This document shows, piece by piece, positions 1-8,613 of a stretch of DNA of 64,000 nucleotides. The stretch is from Roseovarius atlanticus (GTDB taxonomy: Bacteria; Pseudomonadota; Alphaproteobacteria; Rhodobacterales; Rhodobacteraceae). The translations under genes were made by a program, and so were the position numbers. The first letter of the stretch is position 1; every line of letters starts with the position of its first letter. The DNA is taken from assembly GCF_001441615.1 (NCBI RefSeq), contig NZ_LAXJ01000007.1, forward strand, positions 186,001 through 250,000, given 5' to 3'. The notes below the pieces were generated by a model, which was not told the origin of the DNA, searched no databases, and worked only from the letters and a program-made list of their open reading frames with translations.

Positions 1-27
1 GCAGGGGCCGCGTGAAATAGACCCGTT

Positions 28-369
28 TCAATGCATCCGCCCTCCAAGAGGCACAGCGAGATCCGGCGATAACAGGACGATTCCACCGTCCGCGTCACTG
101 ACACCCAGCACCAGCACCTCGGACATGACCGGCCCGATCTGGCGCGCCGGAAAGTTCACAACAGCCATCACCTGCTTACCCACAAGGCCCTCAGGGCTGT
201 AATGCTTGGTGATCTGGGCCGAGCTTTTCTTCTCGCCCAGCTCCTCTCCGAAATCGACCCACAGCTTGATCGCGGGTTTCCGCGCCTCCGGAAAAGGTTC
301 GGCCCGCGTGATCTTGCCCACCCGGATATCCACCTTCAGAAAGTCGTCGAACGTGATCTCGTCAGCCAC
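28..369 (-). CDS. csaA: CsaA-type tRNA-binding domain protein
   Basis: A 113-residue protein made of a single tRNA-binding OB fold, as in CsaA (a chaperone-like protein) and the C-terminal domain of MetG. The N-terminal DFLKVDIRVGKI and the later VNFPARQIGPVMSEVLVLG are the typical strands of this fold, and the length is usual for a stand-alone CsaA. The start lies 8 bases inside the 3' end of proC, so the two are probably translationally coupled. Known CsaA proteins bind tRNA or unfolded protein; which applies here cannot be read from sequence. The family call is secure, the cellular role is not. Confidence 0.9.
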   Translation of the reverse strand: MADEITFDDFLKVDIRVGKITRAEPFPEARKPAIKLWVDFGEELGEKKSSAQITKHYSPEGLVGKQVMAVVNFPARQIGPVMSEVLVLGVSDADGGIVLLSPDLAVPLGGRMH

Positions 370-1177
370 GGCGCAGCTCCTTCGAGCGGTCGGCGGCGGC
401 CTTCACCGTCGCCTTCATCAGGGGCGGCAGCCCGGTGTCCTCGTCCATCAGCACCTCCAGCCCCGCCTGCGTGGTGCCGTTCGGGCTGGTGACGTTCTCG
501 CGCAGCTGCGCAGGTGTCTCGTCCGCAGCCTCGGCCAGCGCGCCCGCACCGGCGACCGTGGCCTGCGCCAGCTGCATCGCCAGCTCCGGCGACAGTCCCT
601 CGGCCTCGCCCGCCTGTGCCATGCACTCGATCATGTGAAACACATACGCCGGCCCCGACCCCGACACGCCCGTGACCGCGTCCATCTGGTGCTCGCCCTC
701 CAGCCGCACAACCTGTCCCACGGCCTTCAACAACGCCTCGGCCAGGTCCATCTGATCGCCGCTCACTTCGTCATTGCCGACGATGGCCGTGATGCCCCGG
801 CCCACGGCGGCAGGCGTGTTGGGCATGGCGCGGATGATCGGGCTGTCGCTGCCGAACGCCGCCTCGAACGCCTCGATCGGCGTGCCCGCGGCGACCGAGA
901 CGAACAGCGTCCCGCCGCCGCCCATCGCCGCGATAGTGGGCAGCGCCTCGCCCATCATCTGCGGCTTGACGGCGATCAGCACGATGGCTGGACGTTCTGG
1001 CAGATCGGCGTTCAGATGCACGCCCGTCCCTTTCAGCCAGTCCGACGGCTTGGGGTCGATCACCCAGACCGAGGCAGGCGGCAAGTCGCGCTCCAGCCAC
1101 CCGGCCAGCATCGCCGACCCCATCTTGCCACAGCCCAACAGGACCAGGCCCTTGTCGGCCACATGCTGCATATCCAT
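362..1177 (-). CDS. proC: Pyrroline-5-carboxylate reductase
   Basis: Catalyses the NAD(P)H-dependent last step of proline synthesis in the cytoplasm. The 271-residue protein opens with the Rossmann motif LLGCGKMGSAMLAGW. Near residues 160-180 it carries the P5CR signature around GVSGSGPAYVFHMIE, and it ends with the all-alpha dimerisation domain. Length is standard. It overlaps csaA by 8 bases. The order ybjN, proC, csaA on one strand is, as I recall, common in Rhodobacteraceae. A perfect inverted repeat lies about 45 bases upstream of the start. Confidence 0.95.
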   Translation of the reverse strand: MDMQHVADKGLVLLGCGKMGSAMLAGWLERDLPPASVWVIDPKPSDWLKGTGVHLNADLPERPAIVLIAVKPQMMGEALPTIAAMGGGGTLFVSVAAGTPIEAFEAAFGSDSPIIRAMPNTPAAVGRGITAIVGNDEVSGDQMDLAEALLKAVGQVVRLEGEHQMDAVTGVSGSGPAYVFHMIECMAQAGEAEGLSPELAMQLAQATVAGAGALAEAADETPAQLRENVTSPNGTTQAGLEVLMDEDTGLPPLMKATVKAAADRSKELRRG

Positions 1178-1222
1178 TCCGGTGCGCCCCTCTTTCCTTG
1201 TCTTTCACGGGGTTGATAGTCC

Positions 1223-1246
1223 CCGTATTGCGGCCCTGCAATACGG
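1223..1246. repeat. Inverted repeat upstream of proC
   Basis: Perfect 9-bp arms (CCGTATTGC / GCAATACGG) around a 6-base loop, between the DUF3592 gene and proC. No T-run follows on either strand, so it is not a standard intrinsic terminator. It could be an operator or an mRNA leader hairpin for proC. Function not established. Confidence 0.5.
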
Positions 1247-1370
1247 CATCGCCCCCTCGGCCACAGCCCGCGCAAAAGACCGGGCGACATGCTCAACCAC
1301 CGGGCTTTATCGCCGAGATGTTAACGAAATTTGCAGGACCACCCCCGCGTCTCATAGAAGCGCTGGCGGC

Positions 1371-1841
1371 TCAACCCTGTGCGGCGCCTGAAAGCCGCTT
1401 CAACGGACGCGGATATGTCCGCACCATGTGCCCATCCACCGAAAAGGCCACTGGCGCGCCCGAGACCGGATCACACCACGCCAGCACCTCCCCCGCGCTT
1501 CCGTCCTCCAGCCGCGCCACGCCTTTGCCGTAATAGGCCGGAACAGCCCACGCCTCACCGTCTATCGTCGTGTGCACCGTGTAGGTCGTGGTGTCACAGC
1601 CGCTGTCGACGGTCACGCTGGCCACAACGCGCTGCGGCGTGTCCGTTGCCAACACCTCGCGTGCCCTGATAGCGTGTCGCAGGGCACCTGCGGCAAATAC
1701 CAGCAGCGCCGTGCCGATGGCGAAGATAAAGACCCGCAGTGGCACCGGCACGGGAGAGATCTCGAGCGCGTCCGGAATGACGCTGACAAGAATGAAACAG
1801 GCACCGACCAATAGGCCAAGCGCACTCGGGAAAAACGACAT
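1371..1841 (-). CDS. DUF3592-like membrane protein
   Basis: A 156-residue protein with two N-terminal hydrophobic segments (about residues 5-25 and 35-55). A soluble part follows with the pattern VDSGCDTTTYTVHTTIDGEAW and then a segment resembling the DUF3592 core (cysteine, VSGAP). The reading frame is open much further upstream, but the ATG chosen has a strong AGGAGGT 6 bases in front and starts directly at the first membrane helix. Function unknown. The DUF3592 assignment is from the overall pattern and is moderately sure. Confidence 0.7.
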   Translation of the reverse strand: MSFFPSALGLLVGACFILVSVIPDALEISPVPVPLRVFIFAIGTALLVFAAGALRHAIRAREVLATDTPQRVVASVTVDSGCDTTTYTVHTTIDGEAWAVPAYYGKGVARLEDGSAGEVLAWCDPVSGAPVAFSVDGHMVRTYPRPLKRLSGAAQG

Positions 1842-1953
1842 CGCGCACCTCCTTCGATACGCCTCACTTTCCACGTGCAAGAGGTTAACCTTCCCGATCC
1901 GGCATAAATATGGCACCGAGAAGACGGCCCGCCCCGGATGCGGTTCACAACAT

Positions 1954-1980
1954 AAAAAGGGCGCGCCCTGCGGCACGCCC
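1954..1980 (-). terminator. Intrinsic terminator of ybjN
   Basis: On the minus strand a 9-bp GC-rich stem (GGGCGTGCC / GGCGCGCCC, one wobble pair) with a 4-base loop is followed by TTTTT. It lies about 40 bases past the ybjN stop and separates ybjN from the DUF3592 gene. Confidence 0.75.
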
Positions 1981-2017
1981 CCGATCTTGCATTGCATAAC
2001 TATGCCGTGTTGCGCGG

Positions 2018-2518
2018 TCAGGCCCGGCCGTAAGCCTCGCCAATTGCGATCTGCATCGCTTCCTTCGGCGTGCGGTCGCCCCACACCACCAGTTGCAGCG
2101 CCGGATAGAACCGCTCGGCACTCATCACCGCGGCCCCGATCAGCGTGTCGATCTGTTCGGGGCTGATCGCCTGCGCGCCCGCCATTACCAGGCCATAGCG
2201 ATAGACCATCAGCTGCTGCTCGGCCCAGAAGGTGAACGCACCGGCCCAGCACTGGTCATTGACGTCGTTCAGCACGTGATACAGCACCGGCAGCTTGTCC
2301 TCGGGCGGCTCCATCTCGAAGGTACAGACCATGCGCAGCGTCTCGTCATAGGCCGACCAGGCCAGCGTGATCGAATAGGTCCGCCACTGTCCTTCCACCG
2401 CCATCGCGATCTGGTCGTCGCCGATCCGGTCGAAATCCCAGTCGTGATGCTCGGCCAGGTGTTCGACGATGTCGATGGGATGAAGGTCTTCTGAAAAGTA
2501 CTGCTCGGAAAGTGCCAT
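2018..2518 (-). CDS. YbjN domain-containing protein
   Basis: A 166-residue protein of the YbjN family, whose fold resembles type III secretion chaperones. Acidic and aromatic blocks are visible (HHDWDFDRIGDDQIAMAVEG near residues 24-43, then VMSAERFYPALQLVVWG). YbjN of enterobacteria affects motility and stress responses, but no biochemical function is known for this alphaproteobacterial version. GAGGTGG sits 5 bases before the ATG. It is followed by its own terminator. The upstream region holds DnaA-box-like 9-mers. Confidence 0.85.
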   Translation of the reverse strand: MALSEQYFSEDLHPIDIVEHLAEHHDWDFDRIGDDQIAMAVEGQWRTYSITLAWSAYDETLRMVCTFEMEPPEDKLPVLYHVLNDVNDQCWAGAFTFWAEQQLMVYRYGLVMAGAQAISPEQIDTLIGAAVMSAERFYPALQLVVWGDRTPKEAMQIAIGEAYGRA

Positions 2519-2652
2519 GGCGCCACCTCGTGTGTTGTAGCGGGGGCTGGCAGCGCCCCAAACGCTAGCTGCCTGCTCTAGGAAAGGGGTTCATTCCCGC
2601 TTTTCCTACAAGATATGGTGAGGGCGGATTTACGACCTGTAAAGCTATTTCT

Positions 2653-2715
2653 TGGGGATAACCGCAATAAGTTGTGGATGACATGAAAATTTCATCAAGC
2701 GATGGGTGCGGATAA
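2653..2715. promoter_or_regulatory. Three DnaA-box-like 9-mers and a palindrome
   Basis: TGGGGATAA, TGTGGATGA and TGCGGATAA occur within 63 bases in the same orientation. Each differs by one base from the DnaA box TGTGGATAA. Between the second and third lies the perfect palindrome ATGAAAATTTCAT. Clustering in AT-rich DNA suggests DnaA binding, either regulatory or titrating, but this is inference from motif matching only. Confidence 0.35.
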
Positions 2716-2787
2716 ACTGGCGTCATCCCGCCGACATCCCTCACGCTTGAAGCCGCGTCACATCGATCAAAGGCGGGCGCGTCAACA

Positions 2788-2815
2788 TGAAAATGGCTGC
2801 CCGAAGGCAGCCATT
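2788..2815 (-). terminator. Intrinsic terminator with UUCG loop
   Basis: A perfect 10-bp stem AATGGCTGCC / GGCAGCCATT closes on a UUCG tetraloop when read on the minus strand and runs into TTTTC. It sits 30 bases past the stop of the secreted protein gene to its right. Confidence 0.75.
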
Positions 2816-2844
2816 GAATTGAATTTCAACCTGTATCCGGCGAC

Positions 2845-3357
2845 TTAACCGCCCGAGCTTGTCCGTGCGTTCGCTTTCAGCGCCGTCTCGAACTGGGCCT
2901 TGGTCATGTTGACGGTCACACCGTCGTCGCCCACCATCAGCGCGTTCAGCGGAATGCCTGCACGCTCAACGGCGCGATTGTCAGCACCCTCCATCTCGCC
3001 GTCCAGATCGACGACCGCGATGTTGCCTTGGGAATCCGCGTCGTTATACGTGCCGATCAGCTCACCATCGGTGGTGTAAACCTTCGCATCGCCCGTCAGC
3101 GCGGCATCCAGCTCCGCCGTCACGTCGCTGGCGGCATCATAGGCGTCTTCGGCCACGCCACCCATGGCATCGAACCCGGCTTGCGCGGTGTCCGTCGTGC
3201 TTTCTCCGATGGCATAGACAGTATCACCAACCTGTTCCGTCACGCTCGCTTCGTTCTCAGTCTTGACCTTGTTTGCCTCGTCGCTCGCGGCGAAAGTCAT
3301 GACAGGTGCAGATGCCAAGGCAGCGATTGCCAGTGCGGATGTGAACGTCGTCTTCAT
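2845..3357 (-). CDS. Secreted protein with PRC-barrel-like C-terminus
   Basis: A 170-residue protein with a clear Sec signal peptide (basic start, then an Ala/Leu core, cleavage likely after TFA). The middle is acidic and rich in Ala, Asp and Thr. The C-terminal 80 residues (KVYTTDGELIGTYNDADSQG and later VVDLDGEM, IPLNALMV) look like a PRC-barrel fold, as in many small periplasmic proteins of Rhodobacteraceae. The frame is open further upstream, but AGAGGAGAA precedes this ATG by 7 bases and the signal peptide begins here. Role unknown. Confidence 0.75.
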   Translation of the reverse strand: MKTTFTSALAIAALASAPVMTFAASDEANKVKTENEASVTEQVGDTVYAIGESTTDTAQAGFDAMGGVAEDAYDAASDVTAELDAALTGDAKVYTTDGELIGTYNDADSQGNIAVVDLDGEMEGADNRAVERAGIPLNALMVGDDGVTVNMTKAQFETALKANARTSSGG

Positions 3358-3547
3358 AAGGACTTCTCCTCTTTCCATCTTGCGGGCGTCTGGCCCGCGT
3401 GAATGTACCGGGGAAATGCAACGACCGCGCCACGTGTTCCATACGGATTTCCCGAACACGCTGGCACGCGGCACATCAGCAGCATCGTGCCGAAATCCAG
3501 CCACCCGACGCGCGGACTCTTACCGGCAATCACGTTCTTCGGAACCG

Positions 3548-3570
3548 CGTAGGGTGGGTGAAAACCCACG
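3548..3570. repeat. GTAGGGTGGGT palindromic repeat, copy 1
   Basis: A 23-base element beginning CGTAGGGTGGGTG and ending AACCCACG, able to form a GTGGGT/ACCCAC hairpin. It lies 8 bases beyond the stop of the vWA gene. The same unit recurs near 13.4, 17.3, 18.3, 29.4 and 30.8 kb, so it is a dispersed REP-like sequence. Confidence 0.75.
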
Positions 3571-3578
3571 ACCGCCCC

Positions 3579-4688
3579 CTACTCCGCGTCCAGCCGCATC
3601 TCCTCGCGATAGGCCTCCATCGTGGCATCCGCCTCTGCGCTCCACGCCTTGAATTGCCGATTCAAGAAGCCGTCGTCCGACTCCATCGCCAGCGCGTGCG
3701 CCGTCAGCATCTCCGCGCACGCCGCCTCTGGCGTCGTATCACGCTCGGCCTTGCGCGCGCGGTTGATCAGCGCCGCTTTCGCCTTCATCGGATCGTTCCG
3801 CGCATAGCATCCCGCCAGCGCGACCCGCGCGTTTTGATAGGGCACCCCGATCCGGCCCAAATTGGCATTCACGCAATTCTGGTACCGCGCCAGTGACGCC
3901 TCCGCCGCCTTGATCGCATCAAGCTGCCGGCGCAACGCGGCCACATCGTCGGCGGGATAATACGTGCCGCCCGCCGCCTCGGCGATGGCCTCCAGCTGCG
4001 CCGCCGTCTCGGCATCCACATCGAACCCGATGGTGTTGACCGTCGTGCGCACACCGGCCTCGTACAGCGCCGCCGCCTGCGCAGCCGGATCCCCGTCGCA
4101 GGTCTCTTCCCCGTCCGAAATCAGATAGACCACCGGCGCCAGATCGCCCTCCTTGAGCGGCTCCAGCCCCGCGACCACCTCGCCCGAGTAAGCCAGCACA
4201 CCGCCCAGCGGTGTCCAGCCTACAGGCTCCAACGCCCCGATGCTGGCTTGCAGCGCCGATCGCGGCGCATCGAACCCGTGCACCAGCTCCGATGCGGCGC
4301 AAGATTCCGCCTTGCCGGACTCCTCGTTGTTGCCCTTGTGGCCATAAACCACCAGGCCCACCGACATTTCCTCCGGCATGTCCCGCAGGAACCCCAGCGC
4401 CTCGCGCTTGGCCGCCGCCATCTTGGTCTCGCCCCCGACGCGCCCCGCCATCGAGCCCGAGGCGTCAATCGCCAGCAGGATATGGCTACTTGGCCGTCCG
4501 GTCGCCGTCTCCGGCGCGTCGCACTGGCGCAAATCAACCGGCTCGATCTCAACCACGCACGATTGGAAATCCGTGGGCCGGTCCGCCAGCACTTCGTTCA
4601 GCACCGCCTGGCAGTCGACGCTGCCTTCCTGCGCAACGACCGGCACTGCCATCAAGACACCTGCCGCCCATACCACTAAACTGCGCAT
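3579..4688 (-). CDS. Secreted von Willebrand factor A domain protein
   Basis: A 369-residue protein with an N-terminal signal peptide ([19 protein letters not shown]). A vWA domain follows at about residues 60-250. The metal-binding MIDAS motif DASGS is intact, with a later threonine and aspartate region ([18 protein letters not shown]). The C-terminal third is helical and charged. vWA domains mediate metal-dependent protein binding; the partner is unknown. The ATG preceded by GAGAGGG was preferred over an in-frame GTG 5 codons upstream. Probably periplasmic. Confidence 0.85.
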   Translation of the reverse strand: MRSLVVWAAGVLMAVPVVAQEGSVDCQAVLNEVLADRPTDFQSCVVEIEPVDLRQCDAPETATGRPSSHILLAIDASGSMAGRVGGETKMAAAKREALGFLRDMPEEMSVGLVVYGHKGNNEESGKAESCAASELVHGFDAPRSALQASIGALEPVGWTPLGGVLAYSGEVVAGLEPLKEGDLAPVVYLISDGEETCDGDPAAQAAALYEAGVRTTVNTIGFDVDAETAAQLEAIAEAAGGTYYPADDVAALRRQLDAIKAAEASLARYQNCVNANLGRIGVPYQNARVALAGCYARNDPMKAKAALINRARKAERDTTPEAACAEMLTAHALAMESDDGFLNRQFKAWSAEADATMEAYREEMRLDAE

Positions 4689-4765
4689 GATCCCTCTCCC
4701 CACAGCCCTTCCGAGTTCCTATATCCGGTTTTCTGCGCGGGCGGCCAAGTTTTCCCATCCACACG

Positions 4766-4794
4766 AAAAAGCGCGGCTCGTTGCCGAACCGCGC
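4766..4794 (-). terminator. Intrinsic terminator after ubiK
   Basis: Read on the minus strand, a 9-bp GC-rich stem with one internal mismatch (GCGCGG on one arm, CCGCGC on the other) and a 4-base loop is followed by TTTTT. It ends the ubiK transcript before the vWA gene. Confidence 0.7.
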
Positions 4795-4820
4795 CACATA
4801 CTCCAGCCCTTCAAAGGAGT

Positions 4821-5066
4821 TTACTTCGCGCCTTTCTCCAGCGCGTCCAGCCGCGCCTTCAGCGCCTCGTTCTCCTCGCGGGCCTTTTGCGCCATGGCGC
4901 GCACCGCGTCGAATTCCTCGCGGGTGACGAAATCGCGGTCGGTCAGCCAGCGGTCCACCATCGACGACATTGCCGTCTCGGCCTCCTGCCTGGCGCCCTG
5001 CGCCACGCCCATGGCGTTCGTCATCAGTTGGCTGATATCGTCCAGAACCTTGTTGCGCGTCTGCAT
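4821..5066 (-). CDS. ubiK: UbiK/BMFP accessory protein
   Basis: An 81-residue protein of the UbiK (YqiC, BMFP) family, which acts as an accessory factor in ubiquinone synthesis in proteobacteria. The N-terminal amphipathic part ([18 protein letters not shown]) is followed by a C-terminal coiled coil ([20 protein letters not shown]), as usual for the family. It is divergent from lgt with about 100 bases between them. Confidence 0.85.
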   Translation of the reverse strand: MQTRNKVLDDISQLMTNAMGVAQGARQEAETAMSSMVDRWLTDRDFVTREEFDAVRAMAQKAREENEALKARLDALEKGAK

Positions 5067-5163
5067 ATCGCTCTACCTTCCGTTACACTTGACCTCTATA
5101 TGGGCACCAAACCGCGTCGGGGCAAGGTTGACTTCGACACGCACCAACAGCAGACAGGCGCTC

Positions 5164-6072
5164 ATGAAAGCAGCGATCCCCTTCCCCGATATCTCGTCCG
5201 AGCTTTTCTCGTTCTCCGTCTTCGGGTTCGAGATCGCCTTGCGCTGGTACGCCCTGTCCTACATCGCGGGCATCCTGATCGGCTGGCGGCTGGTCGTGAT
5301 GGCCGTGAACCGTCCGCATCTGTGGAAGGACAATGTGGCCCCCATGACCGTGAAACAGGTCGAGGATCTGGCCACCTGGGTCATCCTCGGCGTCATTCTG
5401 GGCGGGCGGCTGGGGTTCGTGCTCTTTTACCAGCCGATGTATTACCTGCAGAACCCGGCCGAGATCCTGCTGATCTGGCAGGGCGGCATGTCGTTCCACG
5501 GCGGGCTTCTGGGCGTCATCATCGCCTGCATCACATATTCAAAGCTGCAGGGCATCCGCTGGCTGACCGTCGCCGACATCCTCTGCGCGGTCACCCCCGT
5601 CGGCCTGCTCCTGGGCCGCATCGCCAACTTCATCAACGCTGAACTCTGGGGCCGTCCCACCGACCTGCCCTGGGGCGTGATCTTCCCGGGGGCTGCGGCG
5701 CAGGATTGCGCGGGTGTCGCCGTGGGCATCTGCGCCCGCCACCCGTCGCAACTCTACGAGGCCGCGCTGGAAGGGCTGATCCTCGGCGCGATCCTGCTCT
5801 ACCTCGTCTTCCGCCGCGGCCTGCTGAAGCGCGTCGGTGCGGCCACGGGCATCTTCTTCGCCGGCTACGGCATCGGGCGGTTCATCGTCGAATTCGTCCG
5901 CCAGCCCGACGCGCAGTTCGTCAGCCCCGGCAACCCGCTGGGCCTGGCGTGGCACGTGAACGGCTACGGCCTGACCATGGGCCAGATCCTCTGCATCCCG
6001 ATGGTCGCCATGGGGTTGATCACGCTGGTGCTGGCCTACCGCAAGTACGCCCGCGCCTCTGCCACCGGATGA
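5164..6072 (+). CDS. lgt: Prolipoprotein diacylglyceryl transferase
   Basis: An inner-membrane enzyme that transfers diacylglycerol from phosphatidylglycerol to the lipobox cysteine of prolipoproteins. At 302 residues with about seven membrane segments it is of normal size. The Lgt signature is intact: [16 protein letters not shown], with HGG in the [11 protein letters not shown] segment and the essential arginine in [12 protein letters not shown]. The ATG was chosen because it begins the conserved [13 protein letters not shown] region; the Shine-Dalgarno is weak. Its stop overlaps the next start (ATGA). Confidence 0.95.
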   Translation: MKAAIPFPDISSELFSFSVFGFEIALRWYALSYIAGILIGWRLVVMAVNRPHLWKDNVAPMTVKQVEDLATWVILGVILGGRLGFVLFYQPMYYLQNPAEILLIWQGGMSFHGGLLGVIIACITYSKLQGIRWLTVADILCAVTPVGLLLGRIANFINAELWGRPTDLPWGVIFPGAAAQDCAGVAVGICARHPSQLYEAALEGLILGAILLYLVFRRGLLKRVGAATGIFFAGYGIGRFIVEFVRQPDAQFVSPGNPLGLAWHVNGYGLTMGQILCIPMVAMGLITLVLAYRKYARASATG

Positions 6073-7136
6073 CCGCTCTGGCGGAAATCCTCCGGGCCGA
6101 GATCGCCGCGACCGGACCCATGCGCCTCGACGCCTACATGGCCGCGTGCCTGATGCACCCCCAGCACGGCTATTACGCCACCCGTGATCCGTTCGGGAAG
6201 GCGGGCGACTTCATCACCGCGCCCGAAATCAGTCAGATGTTCGGCGAACTCGTCGGGCTCTGCCTTGCACAGACCTGGCTCGATCAGGGCGCGCCATCGC
6301 CCGTGTCGCTGGTCGAATTCGGCCCCGGCCGTGGCACTCTGATGGCCGATGCCCTACGCGCCACGCGCGGCGTACCCGGCTTTCACGACGCGCTGCAACC
6401 GCACCTGGTGGAAACCTCCCCCGCCCTGCGCGCCCGGCAGGCCGACACCCTGTCCTCCCATGCCCCCACCTGGCACGACAGCGCCTGCACGCTGCCCGAC
6501 CTGCCCACGCTCTCAATCGCCAACGAATTCTTCGACGCGCTGCCCATCCGCCAGTTCCAGCGTCAGGGCGACGGCTGGTGCGAACGTGTCGTGGGTGTCT
6601 CTGACGACACTCTGACCCTCGGCCTCAATTCCAAGCGTATCGAACCGGCCCTCGATCATCGCCTCGACGACACATCCCAAGGCGACATCGTCGAGACCTG
6701 CCCCGCCGCCGCCCCCGTCGTCGATGCGCTGGCCCGCCGCATCGCGGCCCATGGCGGCGCGGCGCTCGTCATCGACTACGGCGACTGGCGCTCGCTTGGC
6801 GATACGTTGCAAGCCGTGCAGGGCCATGACCGTGCCGACATTCTGGCCGCGCCGGGCTCGGCCGACCTCTCCGCCCATGTCGATTTCGAGGCGCTGGCCG
6901 ACGCCGCGCACGGCACCTGCAAGACCACCCGCCTGACACCGCAGGCACTGTTCCTGTCGCGCCTCGGCATCACCCAACGGGCCGAGGCGCTTGCCGCGCA
7001 AATGAGCGGCCCCACGCTAGAGGCGCACCATGCCGCGTTTCACCGCTTGACCGGGCGCGATGAAATGGGGACGCTCTTCAAGGTGATGGCGCTCTATCCC
7101 GATGGTGCCGCACCCCCACCCGGACTGGACCCATGA
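6069..7136 (+). CDS. SAM-dependent methyltransferase, MidA/NDUFAF7 family
   Basis: A 355-residue protein of the DUF185 family. Mitochondrial NDUFAF7/MidA in this family dimethylates an arginine of a complex I subunit. The family N-terminus is present ([19 protein letters not shown] followed by [14 protein letters not shown]), as is the SAM-binding motif [15 protein letters not shown]. It is coupled to lgt and to pgeF by ATGA overlaps on both sides, forming one operon. A role in complex I maturation is inferred from the family. Confidence 0.88.
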   Translation: MTALAEILRAEIAATGPMRLDAYMAACLMHPQHGYYATRDPFGKAGDFITAPEISQMFGELVGLCLAQTWLDQGAPSPVSLVEFGPGRGTLMADALRATRGVPGFHDALQPHLVETSPALRARQADTLSSHAPTWHDSACTLPDLPTLSIANEFFDALPIRQFQRQGDGWCERVVGVSDDTLTLGLNSKRIEPALDHRLDDTSQGDIVETCPAAAPVVDALARRIAAHGGAALVIDYGDWRSLGDTLQAVQGHDRADILAAPGSADLSAHVDFEALADAAHGTCKTTRLTPQALFLSRLGITQRAEALAAQMSGPTLEAHHAAFHRLTGRDEMGTLFKVMALYPDGAAPPPGLDP

Positions 7137-7888
7137 CACTGGAAATCCTCACCGACGACAGCCTCGCGCCTGTCACCCACGGCTTCTTCACCCGCAAGGG
7201 CGGGGCGTCCTCGGGCGTGTTCCACGGGCTGAACTGCGGCCGGGGCTCGTCCGACCAGTCCGAAATCGTGTCGATCAACCGCGCCCGCGTCGCCCGCGCC
7301 ATGGAGGTGGCCGAGGATCGCCTGATCACCGTCAACCAGACCCATTCCACCGATGTGCACGTGGCCACGGGCCCCTCCGACACCCGGCCCAGGGCCGACG
7401 CCATCGTGACCGCCACGCCGGGCCTCGCGCTGGCGATCCTGACTGCCGATTGCCAGCCCGTCCTTTTCGCCGACCGCAAGGCCGGGGTCATCGGCGCCGC
7501 CCATGCCGGCTGGCGCGGGGCCTTCGACGGCGTGCTGGAATCAACGCTCGACGCGATGGAAGACCTCGGCGCCAGCCGCGCCGACACCACCGCCGTGATC
7601 GGCCCCGCGATCAGCCAGCCCGCCTACGAGGTGGGCGAAGAATTCTTCGAACGCTTCGCCGACGACAACCCCGACAACACCCGCTTCTTCACCAACGGCA
7701 AGCCCGGCAAGTACCACTTCGACCTGCCTGGCTTTGGCCTGCACCGCTTGCGGGCCGCAGGCGTGGGCGACGCCACATGGACCCGCCATTGCACCTACAG
7801 CGACGCCGAGCGCTTCTTTTCCTACCGCCGCGCCACCCATAACGGCGAGGCCGATTATGGCCGTTTGATCTCGGCCATCCGGCTCTAA
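7133..7888 (+). CDS. pgeF: Peptidoglycan editing factor PgeF / polyphenol oxidase family
   Basis: A 251-residue YfiH-type protein. Known members hydrolyse mis-incorporated amino acids from peptidoglycan precursors or show purine nucleoside/laccase-like activity. The metal-binding signature is complete: a histidine in NQTHSTDVHV, the cysteine of TADCQP, the histidine in GAAHAGWRG, and the C-terminal CTYSDAERFFSYRR. It is the third gene of the lgt-midA-pgeF operon. Confidence 0.92.
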   Translation: MTLEILTDDSLAPVTHGFFTRKGGASSGVFHGLNCGRGSSDQSEIVSINRARVARAMEVAEDRLITVNQTHSTDVHVATGPSDTRPRADAIVTATPGLALAILTADCQPVLFADRKAGVIGAAHAGWRGAFDGVLESTLDAMEDLGASRADTTAVIGPAISQPAYEVGEEFFERFADDNPDNTRFFTNGKPGKYHFDLPGFGLHRLRAAGVGDATWTRHCTYSDAERFFSYRRATHNGEADYGRLISAIRL

Positions 7889-8189
7889 CGCGCCCGGCAG
7901 GCAAATTCTGTCGCGATCTGGGCAATTGCGCCCACAACATTGCCTCAATCCCGGAAACAATCGCCCTGACACGCAAGTGATTGCTGCAGCACCAACCTCG
8001 ATTAACCTTGTTTTACTGGGGCTAAACGATTGGGACGAAGAGACCACATTCCGGTCCGCGCCACCCCAAAAATTTTCGAAATTTTTTTCGCGCCGCCAAA
8101 CCATGGCCCAAAACCGGGAGGAATATGAGGTCATCAGAACAACACGCCCCACAAGGCGGCGAGGCAGAAAAGAGTTGAGAGGAAAGACC
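7889..8189. other. Intergenic region with CtrA-like box
   Basis: No protein gene of normal size is visible. The stretch is AT-richer, with a TTTTCGAAATTTTTTT run and a CtrA-like site. It probably contains the promoter of the small peptide gene that follows. Confidence 0.5.
8002..8016. promoter_or_regulatory. CtrA-like binding site
   Basis: TTAA, seven bases, then TTAC, matching 7 of 8 positions of the CtrA box TTAA-N7-TTAA known from alphaproteobacteria. It lies about 175 bases upstream of the small peptide start. A single near-match can occur by chance. Confidence 0.3.
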
Positions 8190-8318
8190 ATGAAGAAGCG
8201 CTGGATGAAATCCCTGATCGAAACGAGCCAGCAGGCCACCCCCGACCTGCCCTTCTCGCGCCGGGTGCGCCATGCCAACCGCGTGGCACCAAAGCCGTCG
8301 GCGCTTCGCATCGCCTGA
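8190..8318 (+). CDS. Small basic peptide, 42 residues
   Basis: A 42-residue, strongly basic peptide beginning MKKRWMKSLIETSQQ with PFSRRVRHANR in the middle. GAGAGGAAAG lies just before this ATG. An in-frame ATG further upstream is possible but lacks such a signal. It resembles short peptides of about 40-45 residues that I recall in roseobacter genomes (starting with K-x-WMKS and with an arginine-rich middle). A hairpin terminator follows 30 bases after the stop, which supports a real, separate transcript. Function unknown. Confidence 0.6.
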   Translation: MKKRWMKSLIETSQQATPDLPFSRRVRHANRVAPKPSALRIA

Positions 8319-8349
8319 TCCTCGCCACACCCCGATCCCCCGACACCAC

Positions 8350-8382
8350 CAATGGCCGCCTCTTTTCAGGAGGTGGCCATTG
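8350..8382 (+). terminator. Terminator-like hairpin after the small peptide gene
   Basis: A 13-bp stem (CAATGGCCGCCTC / GAGGTGGCCATTG, one wobble pair) with a 7-base loop. The T-run behind it is poor (TTGATTC), so it may be a weak terminator or an RNA-stabilising hairpin. Confidence 0.5.
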
Positions 8383-8385
8383 TTG

Positions 8386-8466
8386 ATTCGAATACGTCTC
8401 TAATTCGAATTGTGGCGGGTCCGTTCCGCCTTGACAGACAATATCCCTGATTCTCGGGAAATTGTC
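8386..8466. promoter_or_regulatory. Palindromes in front of the Hint gene
   Basis: Two identical 8-bp palindromes ATTCGAAT lie 17 bases apart. They are followed by an inverted repeat GACAATATCCC / GGGAAATTGTC (10 of 11 positions) separated by 8 bases; a further GACAATA stands 12 bases downstream. This is dense operator-like structure in the upstream region of the Hint-domain gene. The binding factor is unknown. Confidence 0.4.
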
Positions 8467-8613
8467 CGGTTGCGCCAGACAATACCCGCCAAAATTTGAC
8501 TACAATTGGCCCCTTCTGCCTTTATCGAGCCATTAACGCAGATGACGGACCATCCCTCTGTCGTTGTCGGTGGGGGCCGACGCGGTTGTGATGACCCTGA
8601 AAAGGATCGCACG

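Larger units (their letters stand above)
2519..2844. other. AT-rich intergenic region upstream of ybjN
   Basis: No gene is visible. The region holds the promoter side of ybjN, a cluster of DnaA-box-like 9-mers, a perfect 13-bp palindrome and the terminator of the gene to the right. It is clearly richer in A+T than the flanking coding DNA. Confidence 0.6.

Noticed and set aside
1842..2252. Long N-terminal extension of the DUF3592 gene
   Set aside because: It would overlap the ybjN gene and its terminator; a strong AGGAGGT precedes the chosen ATG.
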